From contig NC_018518.1 of assembly GCF_000306945.1 (NCBI RefSeq), positions 3,348,001 through 3,412,000 of the forward strand: DNA of 64,000 bases. The letters are read 5' to 3'. Below are positions 18,066 through 26,624 of the stretch, piece by piece. The number at the start of each line of letters is the position of its first letter. The first letter of the stretch is position 1. Source of the stretch: Bordetella pertussis 18323 (GTDB lineage: Bacteria > Pseudomonadota > Gammaproteobacteria > Burkholderiales > Burkholderiaceae_B). Below the pieces are notes generated by a model. The model searched no databases, was not told where the DNA came from, and saw only the letters and a program-made list of their open reading frames with translations. The position numbers and the translations under genes are program-made.

Positions 18066-18902
18066 ATGAGCGTGCCCACCGCCGCCAAACGCATCACCAC
18101 CCGCCAATTGCGCATGCGCACGCCGGACGAGCCCATCGTGGCGCTGACCGCCTACACGGCTCCCATCGCCGGCCTGCTGGATGCGCACTGCGACCTGCTG
18201 CTGGTGGGCGACTCGCTGGGCATGGTCATCTACGGCATGGAAACCACCCTGCCGGTTACCGTGGACATGATGATCCAGCACGGCCGCGCCGTGATGCGCG
18301 GTTCGCAGCGTGCCTGCGTGGCGGTGGACATGCCGTTCGGCAGCTACCAGGAAGACGAGCGCCAGGCCTATCGCAACGCCGCCCGCATCATGGCCGAGAC
18401 CGGCGCAAGCTGCGTCAAGCTGGAGGGCGGCGCGGAAATGGCCTCGACCGTGGCGTTCCTGGTCGAGCGCGGCATTCCCGTGATGGGCCACGTCGGGCTC
18501 AAGCCCCAATCGGTGCACGGCCATGGCGGCTTCCGTACCGTCGGCCGCGGCGCCGAGGCCGAGCAGGTCATGGCCGACGCACAGGCCATCGCCGCGGCGG
18601 GCGCCTTTACGGTGGTCATCGAAGGCACGCTGGAACCCGTGGCGCGCGCCATCACCGAGGCCTTGCCCGTTCCCACCATCGGCATCGGCGCCTCGCCCGC
18701 CTGCGGCGGACAGATCCTGGTGTCGGACGACGTGCTGGGCCTGTTCTCGGATTTCACGCCGCGCTTTGTCAAGCGCTACGCGCAGCTGGGCCCCATCATC
18801 GAACAGGCCGCCGCGGCCTACGCCAGCGAGGTCCGCGCGCGCACGTTCCCGGCGCCGGAACACTGCACCGGCATGCCGGCGCCCGACGGCCGCCCGGCCT
18901 GA
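18066..18902 (+). CDS. panB: 3-methyl-2-oxobutanoate hydroxymethyltransferase (pantothenate synthesis)
   Basis: 278 residues from ATG 18066, with CGGAGA upstream. Family hallmarks: [27 protein letters not shown] (residues about 27-54), with VGDS metal/substrate site; [40 protein letters not shown] and [19 protein letters not shown]. It adds a hydroxymethyl group from methylene-THF to ketoisovalerate, giving ketopantoate, the first committed step to pantothenate and CoA. No panC or panD is adjacent. The divergent LysR regulator is a candidate controller but this is only positional. Confidence 0.95.
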
Positions 18903-19414
18903 AGCCGGGCACAGGAAGCGGCCGCCGCCAAGCGGCTGGCCGGCTCCTCGGGCCGCTCGGACTCCTGCGCACGGCCAAACGGCCAGCGCTGCGGCCTGAC
19001 GGGAGGCGTGGCGGGAGGTTGATCGGTCATTGCTCAATCCCTTGCTATAGATGGGCCGAGCATAGCCGCTATGCCGTGCCATGATTGTCAACAATTGCCA
19101 ATGATGTGCGCGGATCCTGCAAACCCGCTCCCGCGCGCCGTAGGGTTTTCGCCACAGGCAAACCCGGCCACGGGCTGCCCCGCGCCGCGCCCATGGCGCC
19201 ATCCCGCGTGCTACGCGCAGGCGCGGCGCGCCCGCGATAGCAAGGCAATATGACAGCACCACGCACGCATTGCCTCAGTGCATGGAAATGTCAATTCGCG
19301 CACCGCGTAACACTCCGGCACATATAGCGCCCCTAGACTTCGCCGGGTCCACGTTCCAGCACGAACCGTGCCGGACGTATGTCGGACCTTCTGCAGAAAT
19401 TTGGGAGCATCACA
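18903..19414. other. Long intergenic region between panB and the porin
   Basis: This 512-bp region has no convincing gene. A minus-strand frame (18818-19030, 70 codons, starting MTDQPPATPPVRPQ) overlaps the end of panB and is low-complexity, so I do not call it. A perfect dyad ATTGT-CA-ACAAT lies at 19084-19095, similar in shape to GntR-type operators. The part from about 19240 to 19414 must contain the porin promoter. An unoccupied CTAG lies near 19334. Confidence 0.45.
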
Positions 19415-20524
19415 ATGAAGAAAACCTTGCTTGCCGTCGCCCTGGCCAGCGGATTCGCGGGCACGGCGCAAGCCGCCGCCACCAGCGTCACGCTGTATGG
19501 CCTGATCGACTCGGGCATCGGCTATGAACAGGTCAAGGGACCCGACGGCTTCAAGCAAAGCCATGTCGGCGCGACCAGCGGCGTCAGCAGCGGCTCGCGG
19601 TGGGGCCTGAAAGGCGCCGAAGACCTCGGTGACGGCCTGCAGGCCGTGTTCACTCTCGAGGCCGGCTTCAACAACCAGACCGGCAACTCCGAACAAAGCG
19701 GCCGCCTGTTCGGCCGCCAGGCCACCGTCGGCCTGTCCAGCAGCGCCTGGGGCAAGCTGGAGTTCGGCCACCAGACCAATATGGCGTCCAAGTACATGGC
19801 CGACATCAGCCCGTTCGGCACCGACTACGGCATGGCCGGCATCGGCAGCACGTTCGGCGCGACCAAGTCGCTGCGCCTGGACAACATGGTGATGTACCAG
19901 TCGCCCGACTTCAGCGGCTTCCGGTTCGGGCTGGGCTATTCGTTCAACGCCGACACCACCAAGGGCGACAACTTCAGCACCAGCGACAATCCGCGCGTCG
20001 TGACCGCCGGCGCGAAGTACGCTTCCGGCCCGCTGACCCTGGTCGCCACCTACGACCGCCTCAGCCCCAACCACGCCGCCACCAACGGCGAATCGCAAAG
20101 CGTGCAGGAATACGCCCTGGGCGGCATGTACGATTTCGAGGTCGTCAAGCTGCACGCGGCCTGGGGCCAGACGTTCGACGGCTGGTTCTCCGGCTACTCG
20201 ATGGGCACCAACCCCAGCTTCGCCGGCTACAGCAAGCTGCCTTCGCTGGCGTACAAGGACGGGGCCAAGGTCGATTCCCTGATGCTGGGTGCGACCGTGC
20301 CGCTGGGCAAGACCAAGGTATTCGGCTCGTGGCAGCGCGCCGATCCGAAGAACGACAAGCTGACCGGCGGCGACAAGACCTACAACATCTTCGCCCTGGG
20401 CGCCACCTACGACCTGAGCAAGCGCACCAACCTGTACGCCTATGCCGCCTACGGCGACAACTACGCGTTCCATGACGAAGTGCGCAACACCGCCGTGGCC
20501 GTGGGCCTGCGCCACCGCTTCTGA
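19415..20524 (+). CDS. Gram-negative general porin (OmpC/PhoE-like, beta-proteobacterial type)
   Basis: 369 residues from ATG 19415 (MKKTLLAVALASGFAGTAQA), with a clear signal peptide; GGGAG lies 8 bp upstream. The mature part starts TSVTLYGLIDSGIGY and shows the porin features SRWGLKGAEDLGDGLQAVFTLE and GRLFGRQATVGL. It ends in an outer-membrane insertion signal with terminal Phe (VAVGLRHRF). A 16-stranded trimeric barrel for passive solute diffusion is expected. It resembles Bordetella porins such as OmpQ, but I cannot say which paralog it is, so no symbol is given. A strong hairpin follows. Confidence 0.92.
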   Translation: MKKTLLAVALASGFAGTAQAAATSVTLYGLIDSGIGYEQVKGPDGFKQSHVGATSGVSSGSRWGLKGAEDLGDGLQAVFTLEAGFNNQTGNSEQSGRLFGRQATVGLSSSAWGKLEFGHQTNMASKYMADISPFGTDYGMAGIGSTFGATKSLRLDNMVMYQSPDFSGFRFGLGYSFNADTTKGDNFSTSDNPRVVTAGAKYASGPLTLVATYDRLSPNHAATNGESQSVQEYALGGMYDFEVVKLHAAWGQTFDGWFSGYSMGTNPSFAGYSKLPSLAYKDGAKVDSLMLGATVPLGKTKVFGSWQRADPKNDKLTGGDKTYNIFALGATYDLSKRTNLYAYAAYGDNYAFHDEVRNTAVAVGLRHRF

Positions 20525-20537
20525 GCCGTTGCATGAT

Positions 20538-20561
20538 GGGCCGGCCCCCCGGGGCCGGCCC
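20538..20561 (+). terminator. Strong GC hairpin after the porin
   Basis: GGGCCGGCCCC (20538-20548) pairs perfectly with GGGGCCGGCCC (20551-20561), an 11-bp stem, 13 bp after the porin stop. No T-tract follows, as is common in this GC-rich genome. Confidence 0.7.
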
Positions 20562-20585
20562 CGCGAGGCATGCGAGTCCAGCGTC

Positions 20586-21536
20586 CTAGCTGTGAACTGT
20601 CAATAGGTTGTATTCGTCCAGGTTGAGTCTGGAGATGGGTACAGCGCGCCCGATGCCTTGGTGGGGTCGATGCCAGTTGTAGTGGTGTAGCCAGGATTTC
20701 ATGGCATCGGCTCGGTGTTGGGAGTTCTGGTAGGTGTGAGCGTAAGCCCACTCACGCAAGGCCGACTGGATGAAGCGTTCGGCCTTGCCATTGGTCTGTG
20801 GGCGGTAAGGTCGGGTAAAGCGGTGCTTGATGCCCAGCTCATGGCACAGCGCGGCGAAGGCGCGGCTGCGAAAGGCCGAGCCATTGTCGGTGAGCAAGCG
20901 CTGGATGGTCACGCCCAGGCGCTGGTAGTAGGCCACTGCGTCCTTGAGGAACTGGACGGCGCTGGGGAAGCGCTCGTCGGGGTGGATGTCGGTGAAGGCC
21001 ACGCGGGCGTGGTCATCGATGGCCACGAAGACGAAGTCCCAGCCGGCCCCCTCAACGGTATCGCGTCGGTTGCCCGTGACCCGGTGGCCAGGGCGCTGGA
21101 TACGTCCCAGCTTCTTGATGTCGATGTGCAGCAGATCGCCGGGGGCCTGATGCTCGTAGCGCACCACCGGCTCGGCCGGCTCCAGGTCGGCCAGGTGCGA
21201 CAGACCGGCGCGGGCCAGGACGCGGCTGACGGTGCTGGCTGACACGCCCAGCGCCTGGGCGATGCGCGCTTGGGTCAGCCGCTTGCGGCGCAGCTCCACG
21301 ATAGCCAGCGCCTTGGCCGGCGCAATCGCTCGGGGCGAGACCGTCGGGCGCGAGGACGCATCGGCCAAGCCCGCCTGGCCCTGAGCCAGGAAGCGGCCCA
21401 GCCATTTGCGCACAGTCGGCGCGGTGACCCCATAGGCGCGGGCCGCTTCAGGCACACAAACTTGATGGGCGATCAATTGCTGGACCATTTCGAGTCGACG
21501 TAGGAAGGTCAATCGGGCATGCTTATGGGTGTTCAT
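20586..21536 (-). CDS. IS481 transposase (copy 5)
   Basis: 316 residues identical to the consensus, with DDE residues D139, D217 and E253. The start is preceded by AAGGAG. The end reads ...VH-Ser-stop, the Ser codon's last two bases and the TAG coming from the flank. Confidence 0.95.
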   Translation of the reverse strand: MNTHKHARLTFLRRLEMVQQLIAHQVCVPEAARAYGVTAPTVRKWLGRFLAQGQAGLADASSRPTVSPRAIAPAKALAIVELRRKRLTQARIAQALGVSASTVSRVLARAGLSHLADLEPAEPVVRYEHQAPGDLLHIDIKKLGRIQRPGHRVTGNRRDTVEGAGWDFVFVAIDDHARVAFTDIHPDERFPSAVQFLKDAVAYYQRLGVTIQRLLTDNGSAFRSRAFAALCHELGIKHRFTRPYRPQTNGKAERFIQSALREWAYAHTYQNSQHRADAMKSWLHHYNWHRPHQGIGRAVPISRLNLDEYNLLTVHS

Positions 21537-21633
21537 CCGGCCGGGCTCCTTGAGTGAACTGGGGGGTTGGCGATTTCCAGTTTCTCAAATCCGGTTCGGA
21601 TGAACCATGCATACAACCTATTGAATCTTCACA
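20591..21633 (-). mobile_element. IS481: IS481 copy 5 (flanks differ by one base)
   Basis: 1,043 bp, minus orientation, leader variant AACCCC. The left flank is CCTAGC and the right flank CCTAGA. The core CTAG and first base agree but the last base does not. Either a point mutation or recombination with a copy outside the window could explain this. It lies between the porin terminator and an SDR gene's terminator, so it breaks no gene. Confidence 0.95.
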
Positions 21634-21655
21634 CCTAGACGCGGAATCGGCCCCT

Positions 21656-21679
21656 CAGCGTTCCAGATACAGAACGCTG
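21656..21679 (-). terminator. Hairpin downstream of the SDR gene
   Basis: CAGCGTTC (21656-21663) pairs with GAACGCTG (21672-21679) around an 8-base loop. CCCC and GGGG outside the stem can extend it past a single bulged T. It lies 20 bp beyond the SDR stop on the minus strand, between it and IS481-5. Confidence 0.6.
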
Positions 21680-21698
21680 GGGGGGACCGTCCGCCGTT

Positions 21699-22511
21699 TC
21701 AGAGATTGCCCGTGGCCTTGCCGATACGCCAATAGATGCCGCCGCCGGTCATGCCGCCGTCGACCGGCAGGTCGGCGCCGGTGATGAACGAAGCGTCCGG
21801 CCCGAGCAGGAACACCACCGCCGCGGCGATCTCGTCGGGGTCGGCGCCGCGCCCAAGCGGCGTGGCGTCGCGGTTGCCGTCGTGGAACAGGCGCGCCCGC
21901 GCCGCGTCGTGCACCGCGTTGGGCTGCATGATCATGGGCGTCTCGACCAGGCCCGGGCACACGGTATTTACCCGCACTCCCTGGTCGGCCAGCTCCAGCG
22001 CGGCTGCGCGGGTCAGCCCGCGCAGCCCCCATTTGCTGGCCGTGTAGGCGGCGCTGAAATAGCCGGTCAGGCCGGCCGTCGACGACGTATTGACGATCGC
22101 CGCGCCGCGCGGCATCAGCGGCGCCAGCGCCCGGATCGCCAGGAACGGCCCGTCCAGGTTGATCTCCAGCAAGCGCCGCCATTCGTCGGGCGCGGTTTCG
22201 GTGACAGTCTTGCGCAGCGTGATGCCGGCGTTGTTGACCAGCCCGTAGAGCGGCGCGCCGGCCGCGGCCAGGTCGGCCGCCAGCGCGCTCCAGGTTGCCT
22301 CGCGCGCCACGTCGGCCACGCGCGGATGCAGGCGACTCGCCGCCGGCCCGGCGGCCTCGGCCAGCTCGCGCCAGCACGCGTCATCGGCCGGCAGCACGTC
22401 CAGCGCGTATACGATGGCGCCGGCGGCGAGCAGCCGCAGCACCTCGGCGGCGCCCTGCCCGCGCGCCGCGCCGGTCACCACCACGGCCTTGCCTTCCCAG
22501 TATTGCGTCAT
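21699..22511 (-). CDS. Short-chain dehydrogenase/reductase (classical SDR)
   Basis: 270 residues from ATG 22511 (MTQYWEGKAVVVTGAARGQG), with GAGGAG upstream. Features: nucleotide motif TGAARGQG (about residues 14-21), structural NNAG (about 95), catalytic Ser in NTSSTAG, YTASK (Tyr and Lys present) and the C-terminal PVDGGMTGGG. It oxidises or reduces an alcohol/ketone with NAD(P)H. It is the last gene of a cluster with a second SDR, an MHS transporter and a hydrolase, consistent with a small-molecule degradation operon. Confidence 0.9.
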   Translation of the reverse strand: MTQYWEGKAVVVTGAARGQGAAEVLRLLAAGAIVYALDVLPADDACWRELAEAAGPAASRLHPRVADVAREATWSALAADLAAAGAPLYGLVNNAGITLRKTVTETAPDEWRRLLEINLDGPFLAIRALAPLMPRGAAIVNTSSTAGLTGYFSAAYTASKWGLRGLTRAAALELADQGVRVNTVCPGLVETPMIMQPNAVHDAARARLFHDGNRDATPLGRGADPDEIAAAVVFLLGPDASFITGADLPVDGGMTGGGIYWRIGKATGNL

Positions 22512-22524
22512 GATGTGCTCCTCC

Positions 22525-23274
22525 TCAGGCCTTGGAGACGCCGCCATCGGCCATCAGCACATGGCCGGTGACATAGGACGAAGCCTGCGACGCCAGGTAC
22601 AGCGTGGCCGCGGCGATGTCCTCGGGCTGCCCCAGCCGGCGCGACGGGATGCGGGCGATGTACTCGGTGTAGGTCTGCGCATCGCCGTGCATCCAACTGC
22701 TCATGGGCGTGTCGATGAAACCCGGCGCGATGGCGTTGACGCGCACGCCCAGCGGGCTCCACTCCAGCGCCAGACACTGCGTCAGGTGCGCCACGCCGGC
22801 CTTGGCCGACGCATAGTCGGCGCAATTGGGGCGCGGCTTGATGCCCGCGTAGCTCGACAGGTTGATGATGGCGCCGCTGCCCTGGCGCGTCATGTGGCGC
22901 GCCGCCGCCTGGGCGCCGAAGAACGTGCCCTTGAGGTTGATGTCCAGGGTGCGCTGCCAGGTCTGCTCGTCGAGCTCCAGCGCCGGCATGCGTGCCATGA
23001 AGCCGGCATTGTTGACCCAGATGTCGAGCACGCCGTACTGCTGCGCCACGGCATCGGCCAGCGCGCGCGAGGCGGCCGGATCGGCGACGTCCAGGGCGCG
23101 GCAATCGACGTCCTGGCCCGATTCGCGCATGGCCTGAGCCAGCGCCTGCGGGTCCAGGTCGGTGGCCACCACCCGTGCGCCCTGCTCGCGCAGGGCCGCC
23201 ACGATGGCGCGCCCGATGCCGCCGCCCGCGCCGGTCACCACGGCGATTTTTCCTGCCAGATCCTGATATTGCAT
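22525..23274 (-). CDS. Short-chain dehydrogenase/reductase (FabG-like)
   Basis: 249 residues from ATG 23274; an in-frame ATG at 23289 would add five residues. Features: TGAGGGIGRA, NNAG, NLSSYAG with the catalytic Ser, YASAKAG with Tyr and Lys, PGFIDTPM and the terminal MADGGVSKA. The typical NAD(P)-dependent 3-ketoacyl or hydroxysteroid-type reductase fold is complete. The stop is 13 bp before the next SDR start and the gene follows the transporter by 27 bp, so all three are likely one transcript. Confidence 0.9.
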   Translation of the reverse strand: MQYQDLAGKIAVVTGAGGGIGRAIVAALREQGARVVATDLDPQALAQAMRESGQDVDCRALDVADPAASRALADAVAQQYGVLDIWVNNAGFMARMPALELDEQTWQRTLDINLKGTFFGAQAAARHMTRQGSGAIINLSSYAGIKPRPNCADYASAKAGVAHLTQCLALEWSPLGVRVNAIAPGFIDTPMSSWMHGDAQTYTEYIARIPSRRLGQPEDIAAATLYLASQASSYVTGHVLMADGGVSKA

Positions 23275-23301
23275 GTTGTTCTGCTGCATGAGAGTCGAGG
23301 T

Positions 23302-24648
23302 TCAGTTGTAGGCGGCGCGCCGCGAGACGGCCGCATTGTCCGGTTCGCCCGGCAAGGGAATGTCGTTCAGGTCCAGGCCCGCGGTTTCCCGGATCAGGAA
23401 GGCGCCGATGAATGCCATCACGCCCAGCGCCGCGACATAGGCGGTGTAGACCCAGCCCAGGTCGTGCGCGCCCAGCCAGGCGTTGATATAGGGCGCCGTG
23501 CCGCCGAAGATGGCCACCGACAGCGAGGAGATGAAGCCCACGCCCATGGCGCGCGCCTGGGTCGGCACCTGTTCGGCGATGAAGGCCGGGAAGATGGCCG
23601 CCAGCAGCGCCCACACCAGCAGGCCGATCAATTGCGCCACGAACAGCGTCCAGGGCTGCGCGGTCACGATGTGCGCCACCGGGAACACGGCCAGCGCCAC
23701 GCCCAGCCCGAACGCCATCACGATGGGCTTGCGGCCGTAGCGGTCGGCCAGCCACCCGCATACGGGCAGCCACAGCAGGCACACCAGTTGCGCGATCAGG
23801 CTGGCGGTGTAGGCGCCGGACGGGTCCATGCCCCGCGTGGCGATGGCGGTGGCCGGCGCGAACGTCACCCAGGTGTAGTAGGTGGCGTTGGAGGCGACGG
23901 CGATCATCACGATGTTGCGGGCGATGCGCAGCGCCTGGCCGCGCGTCATGGCAGGGCCGGCCGGCTGGCCGCCGGCCTGGCGCGCATGCTCCTCGAACAC
24001 TTCGCTTTCGCTGGCGCTGCGGCGCATGTACAGCGCATAGACGCCCAGCAGCGCGCCGACCCCGAAGCCGACCCGCCAGCCCCAGGCCTCCATGGCCTCC
24101 TTGCCCAGCATGGAGGTCAGCAAGGCGGCCAGCGCGGTGGCCGCCATCACGCCCAGCGTCACGCTGATGAACACCGAACTGGACCACAGGCCGCGGCGCG
24201 CCGGCGGCGCGATCTCGGCTACATAGGTATACGCCACGCCCGACTCGCCGCCGTGCGCCAGGCCCTGGGTCAGGCGGCACACGAACAGCAGGACCGACGC
24301 ATAGACGCCCGCCTGCTCGTAGGTGGGCAGCAGCGCAATGGCCAGGCTGGTCAGGGCCAGCAGGCACATGGTCAGCACCAGCGTGAACTTGCGCCCGTAG
24401 CGGTCGCCGATGCGGCCGAACAGCCAGCCGCCCACCGGGCGGGCCAGAAAGCCCCCGGCGAACACGCCCAGCGTGGCCAGCAGCGCCGAGGTCGGGTCGG
24501 CCGGGTCGAACAGGTTCATCGCCAGGTAGGCCGAGAACGTGCCGTACAGGGTCCAGTCGAACCACTCCAGCGCGTTGCCGACGGCGGCTGCCCGCAGCGA
24601 CGTCAGGCGGCGCCGCAGGTCCTGTGTCTCCATGATCTGTTGTGTCAT
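23302..24648 (-). CDS. MHS-family major facilitator transporter
   Basis: 448 residues from ATG 24648 (MTQQIMETQDLRRR). Metabolite:H+ symporter hallmarks: GNALEWFDWTLYG in helix 1, the loop motif GRIGDRYGRKFTL between helices 2 and 3, and a related GWLADRYGRKPIV in the second half. About twelve hydrophobic segments are visible, including a GFISSLSVAIFGGTAP helix. It would import an organic acid or osmolyte across the inner membrane. Its position between a hydrolase and two SDRs suggests it feeds them. Confidence 0.9.
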   Translation of the reverse strand: MTQQIMETQDLRRRLTSLRAAAVGNALEWFDWTLYGTFSAYLAMNLFDPADPTSALLATLGVFAGGFLARPVGGWLFGRIGDRYGRKFTLVLTMCLLALTSLAIALLPTYEQAGVYASVLLFVCRLTQGLAHGGESGVAYTYVAEIAPPARRGLWSSSVFISVTLGVMAATALAALLTSMLGKEAMEAWGWRVGFGVGALLGVYALYMRRSASESEVFEEHARQAGGQPAGPAMTRGQALRIARNIVMIAVASNATYYTWVTFAPATAIATRGMDPSGAYTASLIAQLVCLLWLPVCGWLADRYGRKPIVMAFGLGVALAVFPVAHIVTAQPWTLFVAQLIGLLVWALLAAIFPAFIAEQVPTQARAMGVGFISSLSVAIFGGTAPYINAWLGAHDLGWVYTAYVAALGVMAFIGAFLIRETAGLDLNDIPLPGEPDNAAVSRRAAYN

Positions 24649-24673
24649 TTTCTTGTATTCCGGTGTGCGCGCG

Positions 24674-25603
24674 TCAGCGCAGGTGAAGGGCAAACCAATC
24701 GGCCGCCGCCTGGCTGGTGCGGTCGAAGTGGTCGGTATAGACGGAGTAATGTCCGCCAGGCAGCAGCAGCAATTCCTTGGGCTGCTGCGCGTTGTTGAAA
24801 GCGTCCTGCTGCAGGTCGGCCGGGGTCAGCCCGTCGCTGGCGGCCACGATCATCAGCAGCGGCGTGGGCGCGATGCGCCGTGCATACACGCCCGGCTCGT
24901 AGGTGCGCGCCAGCTCCAGCGAACGCAGCGTCACCGCATTGACCCATTGCGGGCAACGGCGCGCCTCGCCGGTCATGTAGCGGTAGGAGTCGGGGCCGGG
25001 ATACGCGACCGGCGCCTCCGGATCGGGGTCGACCATGCGCAGCGTGGCCGGCTCCGCGCCGGCGAAGCGCGCTTCGCGGTCGGCCTCGAAGGCGGCCTGC
25101 AGCGCCTGCGCCTTGTCGTAGCGCACGCGCCGCTGGGCGGCCGAGAAGCCGCTGGTCGTCGGCACCTGGCTGACCACGCATTTGACGCGCCGGTCGATCG
25201 CCGCCACCGTCAGGGCGTGGCCGCCGCTGTAGCTGCTGCCCCAGATGCCGATGCGCTCGCGATCCACCTCGGGACGGCCGCGCACGTACGAAATGGCGGC
25301 GCGGAAATCCTCGACCTGGCGATACGGATCGATCTCCTGGCGCGGCAGGCCGCCGCTCTTGCCCAGGTTGCGAAAATCGAACGTCAGCGCGGCCAGACCA
25401 CGATTGACCACCGCCGCGGCATAGTCTTCCAGGTCGCCGCCGGCCACCATGGACCAGCCATGCGCCAGCACCACGGCCGGCACCGGCGCGCCGGCGCCGG
25501 CCGGGCGGTAGAACGTGCCCCGGATGCAATCGCCGTCGAGCATGAATTCAATCGGCTCCGCCGATCCATTTGGCGCCGCACGCCCCTGCCAGGATTCACT
25601 CAT
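24674..25603 (-). CDS. Alpha/beta hydrolase (Xaa-Pro-peptidase/DLH-like)
   Basis: 309 residues from ATG 25603 (MSESWQGRAAP), with GGAGG upstream. Features: the oxyanion region LAHGWSMVAGG, the nucleophile elbow GIWGSSYSGGHAL (Ser at about residue 125) and the C-terminal His in LLPGGHYSVYTDHFD; an acid residue is near ASDGLTP. No signal peptide, so cytoplasmic. It would cleave an ester or amide imported by the neighbouring transporter. The LysR gene is divergent across 115 bp and is the likely regulator of the whole 25603-21699 cluster. Confidence 0.88.
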   Translation of the reverse strand: MSESWQGRAAPNGSAEPIEFMLDGDCIRGTFYRPAGAGAPVPAVVLAHGWSMVAGGDLEDYAAAVVNRGLAALTFDFRNLGKSGGLPRQEIDPYRQVEDFRAAISYVRGRPEVDRERIGIWGSSYSGGHALTVAAIDRRVKCVVSQVPTTSGFSAAQRRVRYDKAQALQAAFEADREARFAGAEPATLRMVDPDPEAPVAYPGPDSYRYMTGEARRCPQWVNAVTLRSLELARTYEPGVYARRIAPTPLLMIVAASDGLTPADLQQDAFNNAQQPKELLLLPGGHYSVYTDHFDRTSQAAADWFALHLR

Positions 25604-25718
25604 TATCTGGCTCCTCCCTGGAAACAAAGCTAGAATGGGCAGATTCTGCCCAGCCGCCAAGCCGGGAACAAGCGGTATTATTCATTCAATCAATCGTCAA
25701 TCCCGATCAATCAACCTC

Positions 25719-26624
25719 ATGGACCTGCGCCAACTCGATTGTTTCCTGGCCGTGGCCAGCGAGCTGCACTTCGGCCGCGCCGCCGAAAAGCTGTACATGA
25801 GCCAGTCGTCCGTCTCGGAAGCCGTCAAGGCGCTGGAGCGCGCGCTGGGCGCGCCGCTGTTCGACCGCACCAGCCGCCGCGTGGCGCTCACGCCGCTGGG
25901 CGAGACGCTGCGCCAGGGCGCCGCGCCGGCGGTCATCATGCTCAAGGCCGCGCTGGACGATTGCCGGCGCCAGGCCAGCGGCAAGCAGCGCCGGCTGAGC
26001 ATCGGTTTTCTGGGCGGGGGATTCTACGAGCTGTACCGGCCGCTGGTGGCCGAATTCACGGCCGCGCATCCGGGCGTCGAACTGGACTTCACCGAACTGA
26101 CCTACGTCACGCACTACGCCGCCGTGGCCGACGGCTCGGTCGATGTCGCCTTCTGCCGCCTGCCGCTTGGCGCCGATGGCCTGTGCCATGGCCCCATCGT
26201 GCTGCGCGACCAGCGCATGCTGTGCGTGCCGCACGACCATCCGTTCGCTGCGGCCCATTTGCTGGACCCCGAACTGCTGGCGCGCGAGCGCCTGGTGCGC
26301 ATGGTGCCGGGCTCGGTCAACCAGGAGTGGCAGGACTATCATTTCCCGCGCCATACGCCGCGCGGCAAGCCGATCGGCGACGGCCCCATCGTGCGCACCG
26401 TGCGCGAGGGCATCGAGGCGGTCAACGCGCGCCAGGGTCTGCTGATGCTGACCAAGCGCGCCGCCAGCTATTACGCCACGCCGCAGATCGCCTTCGTGGA
26501 GATCGACCTGCCGGCCATGCCGTCGGCGCTGGTGCGGCGCATCGATGACCACCGCCCCATCCTGCAGGAGCTCGATGCGCTGCTGCTGCGCATCGCGATG
26601 CGCTACGGGGTGGCGCCGGGCTAG
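25719..26624 (+). CDS. LysR-family transcriptional regulator
   Basis: 301 residues from ATG 25719 (MDLRQLDCFLAVASELHFGR). HTH: RAAEKLYMSQSSVSEAVKALE, of the CatR/BenM-like type with a LHFGRAA helix. The effector domain includes IGFLGGGFYELYRPLV. The upstream spacer repeats ATCAAT/GATCAAT around 25685-25712. The stop TAG is the IS481-6 target. In the rebuilt ancestral order this 3' end faced the aminotransferase now ending at 15943, with a shared hairpin terminator that spanned the stop codon. Confidence 0.9.
   Translation: MDLRQLDCFLAVASELHFGRAAEKLYMSQSSVSEAVKALERALGAPLFDRTSRRVALTPLGETLRQGAAPAVIMLKAALDDCRRQASGKQRRLSIGFLGGGFYELYRPLVAEFTAAHPGVELDFTELTYVTHYAAVADGSVDVAFCRLPLGADGLCHGPIVLRDQRMLCVPHDHPFAAAHLLDPELLARERLVRMVPGSVNQEWQDYHFPRHTPRGKPIGDGPIVRTVREGIEAVNARQGLLMLTKRAASYYATPQIAFVEIDLPAMPSALVRRIDDHRPILQELDALLLRIAMRYGVAPG

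Noticed and set aside
18818..19030. 70-residue minus-strand ORF between panB and the porin
   Set aside because: Overlaps the 3' end of panB, low complexity, no conserved motif; possibly a remnant but not supportable.
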